DNA from: Vagococcus fessus
Lineage (GTDB): Bacteria > Bacillota > Bacilli > Lactobacillales > Vagococcaceae
DNA: 64,000 bases
NCBI RefSeq assembly: GCF_003987565.1
Contig: NZ_NGJY01000002.1
Span: 434,001 to 498,000 of the forward strand
Reading direction: 5' to 3'
The notes under the pieces: model-generated
Databases searched by the model: none
The model's input: the letters and a program-made list of their open reading frames with translations, nothing else
What the model was told of the DNA's origin: nothing
Position numbers and translations under genes: made by a program
Shown: one piece after another, positions 10,371-19,218 of the stretch
How positions within the stretch are numbered: position 1 is the stretch's first letter
How the letters are laid out: each line of letters starts with the position of its first letter

Positions 10371-11010
10371 ATTCTTCTTCTTTTGTATAATGATTTAAGA
10401 AATAAATCAATGTTTGAAGTTCATTAGTAAGATCTATACTTTGGACTTGAACATTTGATGGTGTATTTAATCTGACAGGTGTAAAGTTCATAATCCCTTT
10501 AATCCCCGCATCAATTAATAAATTCGCAGTATCTTGTGCACTTTCAGCTGGAATTGTTAAAATAGCAATCTCGATTTGCTGTTGTTTGATTTGCTCTTCC
10601 ATATCACTCATTGGATAAACAGGAATCCCATCAACAATACGCCCTACTAAATCTTCACGTACATCAAATGCTGCACTGATACGAATATTATTATTATGAT
10701 GGAAACCATATTTTAATAAGGCATTCCCTAAGTTCCCTACACCCACTAAGACAACGTTAGTTAAACGGTCTTCACTTAATGTTTTTGAGAAGAATTCTAA
10801 CAAACTTTCAACATCATAACCGTAACCTCTTTTACCTAATTCTCCAAAATACGAGAAATCACGACGAATTGTTGCACTGTCCACTTTTACTGCTTCACTT
10901 AACTCTGTAGATGATACTTTTGTTTTACCTGAATCTAATAACACTTTTAAATAACGATAATAAAGCGGCAAACGTTTTGCTGTTGCTTTTGGTATTACTG
11001 TGTTCTTCAT
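10369..11010 (-). CDS. rex: Redox-sensing transcriptional repressor Rex
   Basis: The 213-residue protein has an N-terminal winged helix domain (about 1-80, with [20 protein letters not shown]) and a Rossmann NAD(H)-binding domain ([14 protein letters not shown]). Rex senses the NADH/NAD+ ratio and releases DNA when NADH rises, derepressing fermentation and anaerobic genes. An alcohol dehydrogenase at 32.9 kb in this window carries two Rex-box-like sites and is a likely target. The gene is monocistronic and divergent from ydiF, as in Bacillus. A GGGGG ribosome binding site precedes the ATG. Confidence 0.96.
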   Translation of the reverse strand: MKNTVIPKATAKRLPLYYRYLKVLLDSGKTKVSSTELSEAVKVDSATIRRDFSYFGELGKRGYGYDVESLLEFFSKTLSEDRLTNVVLVGVGNLGNALLKYGFHHNNNIRISAAFDVREDLVGRIVDGIPVYPMSDMEEQIKQQQIEIAILTIPAESAQDTANLLIDAGIKGIMNFTPVRLNTPSNVQVQSIDLTNELQTLIYFLNHYTKEEE

Positions 11011-11054
11011 AATAATCCCCCTATAATATATAACACTTATTGCTATATTCCGAT

Positions 11055-11078
11055 GCTTTGTTTGCTTTCAAACAAAGC
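11055..11078. repeat. Perfect hairpin upstream of rex
   Basis: GCTTTGTTTG and CAAACAAAGC form a 10-base-pair stem around a four-base loop, 44 bases upstream of the rex start. It lies between the likely promoter and the gene, so it would be in the rex leader RNA. No T-run follows on the rex strand. Its role is unknown. Confidence 0.6.
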
Positions 11079-11266
11079 CTTTATTTTCACTAGAAACGTG
11101 ACAGCTACACTGTTACTTTAATATGATACCAGTATTATAGTAATAAAAGCAATTTAGTTGTCTCAACTTGTGAATTTTTTTTTATTAAGCTGTGGTACAT
11201 ATTCAACAATTTTTCAGATAAATATGCTAGACTAGATATCATATAAGGAAGCAAAGAGGAGATATT

Positions 11267-13222
11267 ATGATTTTACTACAAGCTAATCAAGTCGCTCGTC
11301 ATTTTGGTGGCGACACACTTTTTGAAAACATACAAATGGAAATACAAGATAATAGCAGAATCGCTCTTGTTGGACGAAATGGTGCTGGAAAATCAACACT
11401 TTTAAAAATCATTGCAGGAATTGACCCTGCTGATGAAGGAACCATTTCTAAAATTAAAAATTTAAGCATGGGCTATTTGGATCAACATACAGGTCTTAAC
11501 AGCGCTCAAACCATTTGGAACGAGATGCTAACCGCTTTCGAAGCCCTAAGAAAAGTCGAAAAAAGGCTGCATCATTTAGAGGAACAACTTGGTTATCCAG
11601 ACATTATGGAAGATTCCGATGCCTATGACCGTGTTTTAAAAGAATATGACCAACTGCAACATGATTTTAACGAACAAAATGGTTATGGCTATGAAGCTGA
11701 AATCAAAGCTGTTTTAAATGGTTTTCGTTTTGATGAAACTTTCTATGACCGTGATATTGCTAGTCTTTCTGGTGGTCAAAAAACACGTTTAGCTCTTGCT
11801 AAACTTTTATTAGAAAAACCACAACTACTGATTTTAGATGAGCCTACTAACCATCTAGATATAGAAACTCTAGCGTGGTTAGAAAACTATTTACAAAATT
11901 ATCGTGGTGCTATTTTAATCGTCTCTCATGACCGTTATTTCCTAGATAAGATTGTTAATGAAATCTATGACTTATCGCGACGTAAGATAACACGTTATAA
12001 AGGAAACTATTCTCGTTATTTAGTCTTAAAAGAAGAACAACTTCTTTCTGACCAAAAAGCATTTGAGAAACAACAAACCGAAATTAATAAGCTAGAAGAT
12101 TTCGTCGCTCGTAACTTAGCGCGTGCCAGCACGACTAAACGCGCACAAAGTCGTCGTAAACAATTAGAAAAAATGGACCGATTGGATAAACCTCTAGGAG
12201 ATGAAAAATCGGCTCGTTTCCTATTTTCTATTGAAAAGCAATCGGGTAATATCGTCTTACAAGCCGAAGATGTAGCTATCGGCTACGATGAGACTGTTTT
12301 ATGCTCACCTGTTAATCTCGACATTCGTAAACAAGAAGCCATTGCTCTAGTCGGACCTAATGGTATTGGAAAATCAACTCTGCTTAAGTCACTCATTAAA
12401 GAACTTCCCTTACTTAATGGTGAAGTTAACTTAGGTACAAATGTCTCAATCGGTTACTACGACCAGGAACAGGCTAATTTACGTTCTAATAAAACAGTTC
12501 TTCAAGAACTTTGGGATGAACACCCTACTACACCTGAAAAAGATATTCGTTCAATTTTAGGAAGCTTTTTATTCTCAGGAGAAGATGTAGAAAAAACAGT
12601 CCCTCAATTAAGCGGTGGCGAGAAAGCACGTGTTGCTCTAGCTAAACTCGCGATGAATAAAGAAAACTTCTTAATTCTCGATGAACCAACCAATCATCTG
12701 GATATCGACAGTAAAGAAGTGCTTGAAAATGCACTTATCGATTATGAAGGAACCATACTCTTTGTTTCTCATGACCGTTATTTCATTAATCGCATTGCAA
12801 CGAAGGTCGTAGAGTTATCAGAAAATGGAAGTAAATTATATCTTGGTGACTACGATTATTACGTTGAAAAGAAAAAAGAAGAAGAAGAAATCGCACAATT
12901 AAAATTAGCTGAAGAAGCGAAAAAAAATCCTGAAACAGCTTCAATACCCTCTTCTTCAAAAAACGCCTTCTACCAATCAAAAGAAGAACAACGTAAAATC
13001 AGAAGCATCACACGCGTTATTGATGATATAGAGGCACAACTTGCTACAATTGAAGACAAAACAACAGCCGTTCAAGAAAACATGAGTTCACCTGAACACA
13101 TCAACGACCCAGGAAAACTAATGGACCTCCAAAGAGAACTTACTGCCTTAGAGGCAGAGCAAGAAAGTTTATTAGAAAAATGGGAAGACGCTAGCCTTGA
13201 ATTAGAAGAACATACAAACTAA
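11267..13222 (+). CDS. ydiF: ABC-F family ATPase YdiF
   Basis: The 651-residue protein has two ABC domains and no membrane segments. The first has GRNGAGKST, LSGGQKTR and LILDEPTNHLD. The second has GPNGIGKST, LSGGEKAR and LILDEPTNHLD. A charged linker joins them, and a C-terminal coiled-coil region begins at about residue 575. ABC-F proteins act on the ribosome E site to relieve stalling or give antibiotic resistance; YdiF is a housekeeping-type member. It is divergent from rex as in Bacillus. A GAGGAG ribosome binding site precedes the ATG, and a terminator shared with nrnA follows. I see no sign that it is a dedicated resistance factor. Confidence 0.9.
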   Translation: MILLQANQVARHFGGDTLFENIQMEIQDNSRIALVGRNGAGKSTLLKIIAGIDPADEGTISKIKNLSMGYLDQHTGLNSAQTIWNEMLTAFEALRKVEKRLHHLEEQLGYPDIMEDSDAYDRVLKEYDQLQHDFNEQNGYGYEAEIKAVLNGFRFDETFYDRDIASLSGGQKTRLALAKLLLEKPQLLILDEPTNHLDIETLAWLENYLQNYRGAILIVSHDRYFLDKIVNEIYDLSRRKITRYKGNYSRYLVLKEEQLLSDQKAFEKQQTEINKLEDFVARNLARASTTKRAQSRRKQLEKMDRLDKPLGDEKSARFLFSIEKQSGNIVLQAEDVAIGYDETVLCSPVNLDIRKQEAIALVGPNGIGKSTLLKSLIKELPLLNGEVNLGTNVSIGYYDQEQANLRSNKTVLQELWDEHPTTPEKDIRSILGSFLFSGEDVEKTVPQLSGGEKARVALAKLAMNKENFLILDEPTNHLDIDSKEVLENALIDYEGTILFVSHDRYFINRIATKVVELSENGSKLYLGDYDYYVEKKKEEEEIAQLKLAEEAKKNPETASIPSSSKNAFYQSKEEQRKIRSITRVIDDIEAQLATIEDKTTAVQENMSSPEHINDPGKLMDLQRELTALEAEQESLLEKWEDASLELEEHTN

Positions 13223-13257
13223 AAAAATGCTGAGACAGGCGTCTCAGCATTTTTTTA
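13221..13257. terminator. Bidirectional terminator between ydiF and nrnA
   Basis: AAATGCTGAGAC and GTCTCAGCATTT form a perfect stem with A and T runs. The T-run overlaps the end of nrnA. Confidence 0.9.
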
Positions 13258-14202
13258 ATTATATTCTTTTACGGCTTCAATAATTTCTTGATACATAGCA
13301 TCTACTTCAGTTAAATCTACTGCTTTAGCACCACTGGCTAACGGGTGTCCGCCACCATTGTGCTTTTTAGCAATCGTATTAATAACTGGGCCTTTCGATC
13401 TTAAACGTGCACGATAATTCCCTTCAGGCTGTTCCACGAACAATCCCCATGCGACTACGTTATCAATTTGACCTGCTAAAGGAATCAAAGCAGATGTTTC
13501 ACTATCTAAAACATCATTTTCTAATAAAATACTTTGTGGTAAAACAATACGGGCTGCACCTGACTCATCCATCTCAAGGTTTTGTAAAACATACCCAGAT
13601 AACTTCGCAACTTTAAGTGGCATCTCTGCAATTTGACGATTCAATAATGGTGCATCAAAATCGTACTCTCTCAGATTAGATGCAACTTGCAGGGTATGCG
13701 GTGTTGTCGAAGGGTACATAAAGCGTCCCGTATCACCAACGATACCTGCATAAAGCAAGCGAGCCCCTTCATCTGTTAATGTTAATTCTGATTGGAACTG
13801 GTCGTAAAAATCGTAGATAATTTCACTACAACTACTTGCCCCTGTATTAACCCATGATAAGTCACCATACGGCTCATCATCAGGATGATGGTCTATCTTA
13901 ATCAACTTTTCACCATTAGCGTAAAGCTCTCCACTAATTCTCGGAGCATTGGCTGTATCTGTGACGATAACTAAAGCTCCTTCGTACTCTTCTTTAGGTA
14001 CCTCATCCATATGAATTAAGAACCCTAAATCATTAACACTGCCACCGGCCTTTAGGATTGTTTTTTCAGGAAAACTCGCTTTTAAAATTTCAGCTAGTCC
14101 ACCTTGTGAACCCAATGCGTCTGGATCTGGACTTTGGTGACGATGTATAATAATTTTTTGATACTCTTTTATCTTTTTTAATATTTCTTCTTGAATGGTC
14201 AT
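13255..14202 (-). CDS. nrnA: NanoRNase / pAp phosphatase (DHH-DHHA1)
   Basis: The 315-residue cytosolic protein has the DHH phosphoesterase motifs: HRHQSPDPDALGSQ, TDTANAPRISG, the namesake IKIDHHPDDEPYGD, and a C-terminal DHHA1 signature NGGGHPLASGAK. NrnA hydrolyses 2-5 base RNA fragments and 3'-phosphoadenosine 5'-phosphate using Mn2+. It lies 15 bases downstream of ytoI on the same strand, so the two are probably one operon, as ytqI and ytoI are neighbours in Bacillus. An AAAGGTG site precedes the ATG. Confidence 0.93.
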   Translation of the reverse strand: MTIQEEILKKIKEYQKIIIHRHQSPDPDALGSQGGLAEILKASFPEKTILKAGGSVNDLGFLIHMDEVPKEEYEGALVIVTDTANAPRISGELYANGEKLIKIDHHPDDEPYGDLSWVNTGASSCSEIIYDFYDQFQSELTLTDEGARLLYAGIVGDTGRFMYPSTTPHTLQVASNLREYDFDAPLLNRQIAEMPLKVAKLSGYVLQNLEMDESGAARIVLPQSILLENDVLDSETSALIPLAGQIDNVVAWGLFVEQPEGNYRARLRSKGPVINTIAKKHNGGGHPLASGAKAVDLTEVDAMYQEIIEAVKEYN

Positions 14203-14217
14203 AATGGCACCTTTTTC

Positions 14218-15540
14218 TTATGATTTTTCCATGAGTTGACATATAACGATTGCTTTAGCAACTATGGCATTTTCTAAATAAACTTCTATATCTAACTTAG
14301 CTGAACGTCGTCCTATTTCCAAAATTCTAGGACGAATATCCAGTTCACTTTCAATTTGAATCAAACGGAAATAATGAAGATTCACTTGTTCTATTACAAC
14401 ATTACGGCGGTGATGTAAATACATCATACGTTGTGACACATTACTAACAATCTCACTCAATACGCCAAAGGAAATCGTTCCAACTGTACTTACCATTTGC
14501 GGCGTAACAGTAAAGCCAAATCTCACATTATTATTAGTTATATCTGTCGATAATGTTGTTACTTCTGAAGACACTTCATCAGAAATTGTATTAGCGACTT
14601 GCGGTTGACGTTGAGCCATTTGCATTGCTTTCATCACATCTTGTCGTGAAATAATACCTAGTAAAGATAAATCATCTTCTACAACCGGCATCATCTCTAA
14701 GCCATCCCAAATCATTGAATGCCCCACACTGGCCACACTCATATGTTTTTTTACACTAGTTGGCTCTTTTGTCATAACTTTATCTAATGTTTGACTGTCT
14801 TGTTTTCCAATCACATCTTTCGCCGTAATAACACCTAAAACGCGTAAACTTTTGTTAACTACTGGGAACCTTGTATGATTCGTTTTATCAGATAAGTTAC
14901 GATAATCAGATAAGGTATCTGTTGTATATAAGTAACGCGTATTTTCTAAGTTAGTGTAAATATCTCCCACCAACATAATATCTTTTTTGATAAGTTGGTC
15001 ACTCATCGCTCTATTTATCATTGTCGCTACTGTAAATGTATCATAGGTTGTGCTTAGGATCGGCATATCTACTTCATTAGCTAAGGCTACTATTTCCGGA
15101 GTTGTTTCAAACCCACCTGTAATAAGAACAGCAGAACCTTTCTCTAATGCTAAAGCCTGTACTTCTTCCCTATTCCCCACAATCATCAACGATCCTGGTT
15201 CTATATAACGGTTCATGGCTTCTTTTGTCATGGCACCTATCACAAATTTAGATAATGTTTTTTCTAAACCTGTTTCACCGCCTAATACTTTTCCTTCGAT
15301 GATTTTTACGACTTCACCAAAGGTTAGACGCTCAAAATTCCCCTTCATTTTGCGTTCAATCCGAATCGTTCCTACACGTTGAATCGTGGAAACAAGACCT
15401 GTACTTTCTGCCTCTTTAATGGCACGGTAGGCCGTTCCCTCACTAACGCTTAAGTTTTTAGCGATACTTCTAACAGAAATTCGTTCTCCTACAGGTAGGC
15501 TTTCAATATACTCTAAAATCTGATCGTGCTTTGTTGCCAT
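14218..15540 (-). CDS. ytoI: YtoI-like regulator (HTH, DRTGG, CBS pair, hotdog domain)
   Basis: The 440-residue protein is a chain of four modules. An N-terminal winged helix (about 1-70) has RSIAKNLSVSEGTAYRAIKE. A DRTGG-type domain (about 75-185) is followed by paired CBS domains (about 190-310, with PVVNKSLRVLGVITAKDVIG and MMPVVEDDLSLLGIISRQD), and a hotdog/thioesterase-like domain lies at the C-terminus. CBS pairs bind adenine nucleotides, so it may be a nucleotide-responsive regulator; the target is not known. It lies directly upstream of nrnA. An AAAGGAG site precedes the ATG. Confidence 0.85.
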   Translation of the reverse strand: MATKHDQILEYIESLPVGERISVRSIAKNLSVSEGTAYRAIKEAESTGLVSTIQRVGTIRIERKMKGNFERLTFGEVVKIIEGKVLGGETGLEKTLSKFVIGAMTKEAMNRYIEPGSLMIVGNREEVQALALEKGSAVLITGGFETTPEIVALANEVDMPILSTTYDTFTVATMINRAMSDQLIKKDIMLVGDIYTNLENTRYLYTTDTLSDYRNLSDKTNHTRFPVVNKSLRVLGVITAKDVIGKQDSQTLDKVMTKEPTSVKKHMSVASVGHSMIWDGLEMMPVVEDDLSLLGIISRQDVMKAMQMAQRQPQVANTISDEVSSEVTTLSTDITNNNVRFGFTVTPQMVSTVGTISFGVLSEIVSNVSQRMMYLHHRRNVVIEQVNLHYFRLIQIESELDIRPRILEIGRRSAKLDIEVYLENAIVAKAIVICQLMEKS

Positions 15541-15687
15541 CAGACGCTCACTCCTTTATATTGCCATCAGTTCCTGTCTTTCTTTGATGTGATTTGGCTA
15601 TCTAGTCGTCAATACTATTATATAGGTTGTGGCCTTAAATAACAAAAAAATATCGGTTTCACTTATACAATATCAGGTGTCAATTAA

Positions 15688-17109
15688 CTAAGCATCCCTC
15701 TTATTTTTAACGTAGCGCCAAGCTGTCATAAAGAAAGCAAGTAAACAAATCGCAAATGAAACAAAATAGGTTACACGCAAGCCATAAATAAAAATATCAG
15801 GACGTTCCGTTAAATAGGTTGTCACACGAGAGCCATACTTATAACTCATCGAGCTATATAAGATCGTTGTTGAAACCGAAATACCTACCACCATTCCAAA
15901 GTTACGCGCAAGTGAATTCAAACTTCCTGCAATCCCTAAATCCTTCACCTCAACACTACTCATGACAATTGCATTATTAGGTGCTTGGAAAAGAGCATTT
16001 CCTAAGCCCATAAGTGCTGGAATTACCGCAAAAAGTGCAAGTGGTGTTGTTTCTCCGATTAACATATAACAAAATTGCGAAACTGTTAAAATCCCTAAAC
16101 CTATTAAACACAGAATCATAGGTCCTACTTTATCAGAGAGCATCCCACTAATCGGTGCTACGATAACCATTACCAATGGAAAGACCATCATCAACATTCC
16201 TGCTTTACTAGGGGATAACCCTCTATTATTTTGTAAATAAAAGGGCACTATCACATTAGCAAAGAAGTTACTCACAAAAATGAGTGAGGCTGTTAATAAG
16301 CTCATCGTAAACATTTTATTTTTAAATATAGAGAACTTGACTAATGGATTTTCTACACGTCCTTCAATTTTGATAAATAGCCCTAAACTTACAAGAGAAA
16401 TTGCAATTAGTCCTAGTACCGAAACGTGCTTAAACCCTATTTCTTGTCCGATGAAAATACCACCAAAAAATGCCATGATAAAAGTTGCAAATGTTGTAAA
16501 ACCAGCTATGTCAATTTTTTTATCTGATTTTATAGATTCTTTAGGAAGATATTTTTGACCAATTAAAATTGTGATAATACCAATTGGGACATTGATCCAA
16601 AAGATGTATGACCAGTGTAGCGAATGCAAGATCATGCCACCTACACCTGGCCCTGTTATTGACCCTAAAGAAACGAATGAGCCCATTAACCCAAGCGCTT
16701 TACCTCGTTCACTAAGCGGAAACACCTCTGTAATAATCCCTGTTCCTGTCGCCATCGTCATACTTGCTCCCACAGCTTGAACAATCCGTGAAACCAATAG
16801 CAATGTTAACGAACCTGGAATCCCACATAGTAACGACCCTATTACAAAGATAACCGTTCCTAATTTAAAAATTTTTACTTTCCCTTTACTGTCACCAATC
16901 TTACCAAATAATAACAGACACGCACAAACAGTCATCAGGTAAATCGATACGACCCACTCCGATTGATTCATCTTCACTCCTAAATCATCTGAAATAGTCG
17001 GCAATGCGACATTAACGATACTTCCGTCTAATGTAGACATGAAGGTAAATAAACCAATCGCCGTTAAAATAATCCAACGATGGTGATAATAGCTATGTTT
17101 TTCTTCCAA
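15688..17109 (-). CDS. MFS drug exporter, DHA2 (EmrB/QacA) type
   Basis: The 473-residue protein has about 14 hydrophobic segments and DHA2 signatures: STLDGSIVNVALPTI in helix 1, GKIGDSKGK between helices 2 and 3, and GPGVGGMILHSLHWSYIFWINVP around helix 5. It should export drugs or other hydrophobic compounds with protons. The start is TTG with AAAGGGG upstream. No regulator gene adjoins it. The region between it and ytoI (147 bases) shows nothing distinctive. Confidence 0.9.
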   Translation of the reverse strand: MEEKHSYYHHRWIILTAIGLFTFMSTLDGSIVNVALPTISDDLGVKMNQSEWVVSIYLMTVCACLLLFGKIGDSKGKVKIFKLGTVIFVIGSLLCGIPGSLTLLLVSRIVQAVGASMTMATGTGIITEVFPLSERGKALGLMGSFVSLGSITGPGVGGMILHSLHWSYIFWINVPIGIITILIGQKYLPKESIKSDKKIDIAGFTTFATFIMAFFGGIFIGQEIGFKHVSVLGLIAISLVSLGLFIKIEGRVENPLVKFSIFKNKMFTMSLLTASLIFVSNFFANVIVPFYLQNNRGLSPSKAGMLMMVFPLVMVIVAPISGMLSDKVGPMILCLIGLGILTVSQFCYMLIGETTPLALFAVIPALMGLGNALFQAPNNAIVMSSVEVKDLGIAGSLNSLARNFGMVVGISVSTTILYSSMSYKYGSRVTTYLTERPDIFIYGLRVTYFVSFAICLLAFFMTAWRYVKNKRDA

Positions 17110-17141
17110 GTTAACTTTCCCCTTTTTTTAATTATAATATA

Positions 17142-17182
17142 ACAAAAAATCTTATCCACGCACTGCTGAATAAGATTTTTTG
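17142..17182 (-). terminator. Terminator downstream of rnjB
   Basis: ACAAAAAATCTTAT pairs with ATAAGATTTTTTGT around a short loop, immediately after the rnjB stop codon on the minus strand. Confidence 0.8.
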
Positions 17183-17188
17183 TCACTA

Positions 17189-18880
17189 CTATGATTGTTT
17201 TTTATTTTGATATTGACGTTGGCTTGTCTCCATAATCACTGGTAAAATAACAGGTCTACGTTTTGTTTGTTCAAATAAATAACGGCTTAATTGATCACGA
17301 ATGTCTTGTTTCAACTTCGCCCATTCAAAATCATTACTCTTAAGGTTTTCAGCAATAATATCTTCTACAATTGCTGCACTCTCTTTCATCAAGTCTTTGC
17401 TCTCTTTAACATAAACAAATCCTCTTGACGTAATTTGTGGACGAGATACTATTTTCTGTTGCTTACGGTTAATTGTTGTCACCGCAATGAAGATACCATC
17501 TTCTGATAAAATACGACGGTCACGTAATACGATATTACCAATATCGCCTACACCTAACCCATCAATCATGATATTCTCAGCATCTGTCGAACCAGCCATA
17601 TGCATACGACCATTAGCATATTCTAGAATATCGCCACGTCCTGTGATGTAGATATTTTTATAATCTATACCTAATTCGTGAGCTAAATCAGCATGTGCCG
17701 CTAGCGTACGGTATTCCCCTTGAATCGGGATAAAGTACTTAGGTTTCATAAGATTTAACATTAATTTTAAATCATTTGGATTAGCATGACCAGATACACG
17801 GAAGTTATCTGAAATAGATTTTACAGTTCCACCAGCACGGTAAATCATATCTTCTGTCTTAGCAACTGTTGTTTCCATTGCGATTGACGGTGTTGTTGTT
17901 AAGTAAACTAAATCGCCTTCTGAAATATTAATGCCTCTTGTGCGGGCACTTGCCATGCGTTGTAGAGCTTTAATTGGCTCTCCAGTTTTACCTGTTTCAA
18001 GTACTAGTAATTCTTCCGGTTGATACTGAGACATGTCTTTCATATCAATAATTAAGTCTTCACTTGGCAACTCGATTTTACCAATTTTAATTGCTGTACG
18101 GACAATTTTTTCTAAATCTTCACCTGTTAACACCACTTTTCTAAGTGAACGGTGAGCTGCATCTAAAACTTGTTGGATACGTTGAATATTGCTCGCCACG
18201 CTGGCTACAATAATGCGACCTTCCCAGTAACGTAATGTATCATAAACTTCCTCAGCAATTTCGCGTTCTGACGCCACTTGCATCGGGTTTTCTGAATTAG
18301 TAGAGTCACTTAATAATGCTAAGACGCCTTCTTTACCAATTTCAGCTAAACGAGCAAAGTCTGTTTGATACATTGGAATAGCACTATGATCAAATTTAAA
18401 GTCACCTGTGTAAACGATGTTACCTTCTTTAGTTTTAAGAGAAATCCCCACTGAATCAGGAATAGTATGAGTTGTTCTGAAGAAACTTACTGTGCCACCC
18501 TCAAAATCAATCTCAGTAAACTCATCAATTTCATGAAAATCACTAAATTTCTTAGACCCTGGGTACTCGTCAACATAGATTTTTGCTAACGCAATTGTTA
18601 ATTCTGTACCAAATACTGGAACATCTATGTTCTCAAGTAAGTACGGTAGTGCTCCAATAGCATCCGCATGACCATGTGTTAAAAAGACACCTGCTACTTT
18701 GTCTTTATTTTCAATTAAATAACTGAAATCTGGAATAACGATATCGATTCCTAACAAATCATTTTCTGGGTATTTTAACCCACAATCAAATACAAATATT
18801 TCTTCGTCCACTTCTACGATGTATAAATTTTTACCATTCTCTCGAACACCGCCAAGTGGGATTAGTTTGATATTACTCAA
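17189..18880 (-). CDS. rnjB: Ribonuclease J2
   Basis: The 563-residue protein is a metallo-beta-lactamase/beta-CASP ribonuclease. The signature region reads FLTHGHADAIGALPYLL, where the last histidine of the canonical HXHXDH is replaced by alanine (A74). This degenerate site is typical of RNase J2, which is weakly active and works in a complex with RNase J1 in mRNA decay. I chose a TTG start at 18880 because GAGGTG lies six bases upstream and the protein then begins SNIKLIPLGGVRENGKN, as in homologues. A GTG at 18889 is too close to the site. The leader appears long (about 220 bases). Confidence 0.93.
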   Translation of the reverse strand: MSNIKLIPLGGVRENGKNLYIVEVDEEIFVFDCGLKYPENDLLGIDIVIPDFSYLIENKDKVAGVFLTHGHADAIGALPYLLENIDVPVFGTELTIALAKIYVDEYPGSKKFSDFHEIDEFTEIDFEGGTVSFFRTTHTIPDSVGISLKTKEGNIVYTGDFKFDHSAIPMYQTDFARLAEIGKEGVLALLSDSTNSENPMQVASEREIAEEVYDTLRYWEGRIIVASVASNIQRIQQVLDAAHRSLRKVVLTGEDLEKIVRTAIKIGKIELPSEDLIIDMKDMSQYQPEELLVLETGKTGEPIKALQRMASARTRGINISEGDLVYLTTTPSIAMETTVAKTEDMIYRAGGTVKSISDNFRVSGHANPNDLKLMLNLMKPKYFIPIQGEYRTLAAHADLAHELGIDYKNIYITGRGDILEYANGRMHMAGSTDAENIMIDGLGVGDIGNIVLRDRRILSEDGIFIAVTTINRKQQKIVSRPQITSRGFVYVKESKDLMKESAAIVEDIIAENLKSNDFEWAKLKQDIRDQLSRYLFEQTKRRPVILPVIMETSQRQYQNKKQS

Positions 18881-19187
18881 ATTTTCCACCTCTTATAATT
18901 TTTTCTATTTTCTGAGCATCGTCTTGATGCTTATTAATTGATTTATCTGACTAGCCATCCTGAACTGACTTAAACAGCCACTTGCGTAACGATTACTTAA
19001 CTAATATAAAATTTGTTCTAGCTAATAGCTTTCGTTCTGTTGCAAGTAGTTTTTTACACACCAGTTTCAACACGTGCTAATAATCTCTAAATTAATTCAC
19101 TCTATATTCTACCATAAAGAAGACAAGATTGCTTTAATATTGTCTAAGCTGTTCACTTATCTTTTCTAATAAAATAACAAAGCAAAT
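18881..19187 (-). promoter_or_regulatory. rnjB upstream region with likely extended -10 promoter
   Basis: No gene is visible in this stretch. On the minus strand, TGG-TAGAAT (-10 at 19106-19111) is an extended -10, which would give a leader of about 220 bases. A small hairpin AGCATC-AAGAC-GATGCT lies at 18914-18931, shortly before the ribosome binding site. Confidence 0.4.
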
Positions 19188-19218
19188 AAAAAAAGCAACG
19201 GGAACACCCCGCTACTTT
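19188..19218 (-). terminator. Terminator downstream of the ABC exporter
   Basis: On the minus strand, AGTAGCGGG pairs with CCCGTTGCT (two G-T wobbles) and seven T residues follow. Confidence 0.75.
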
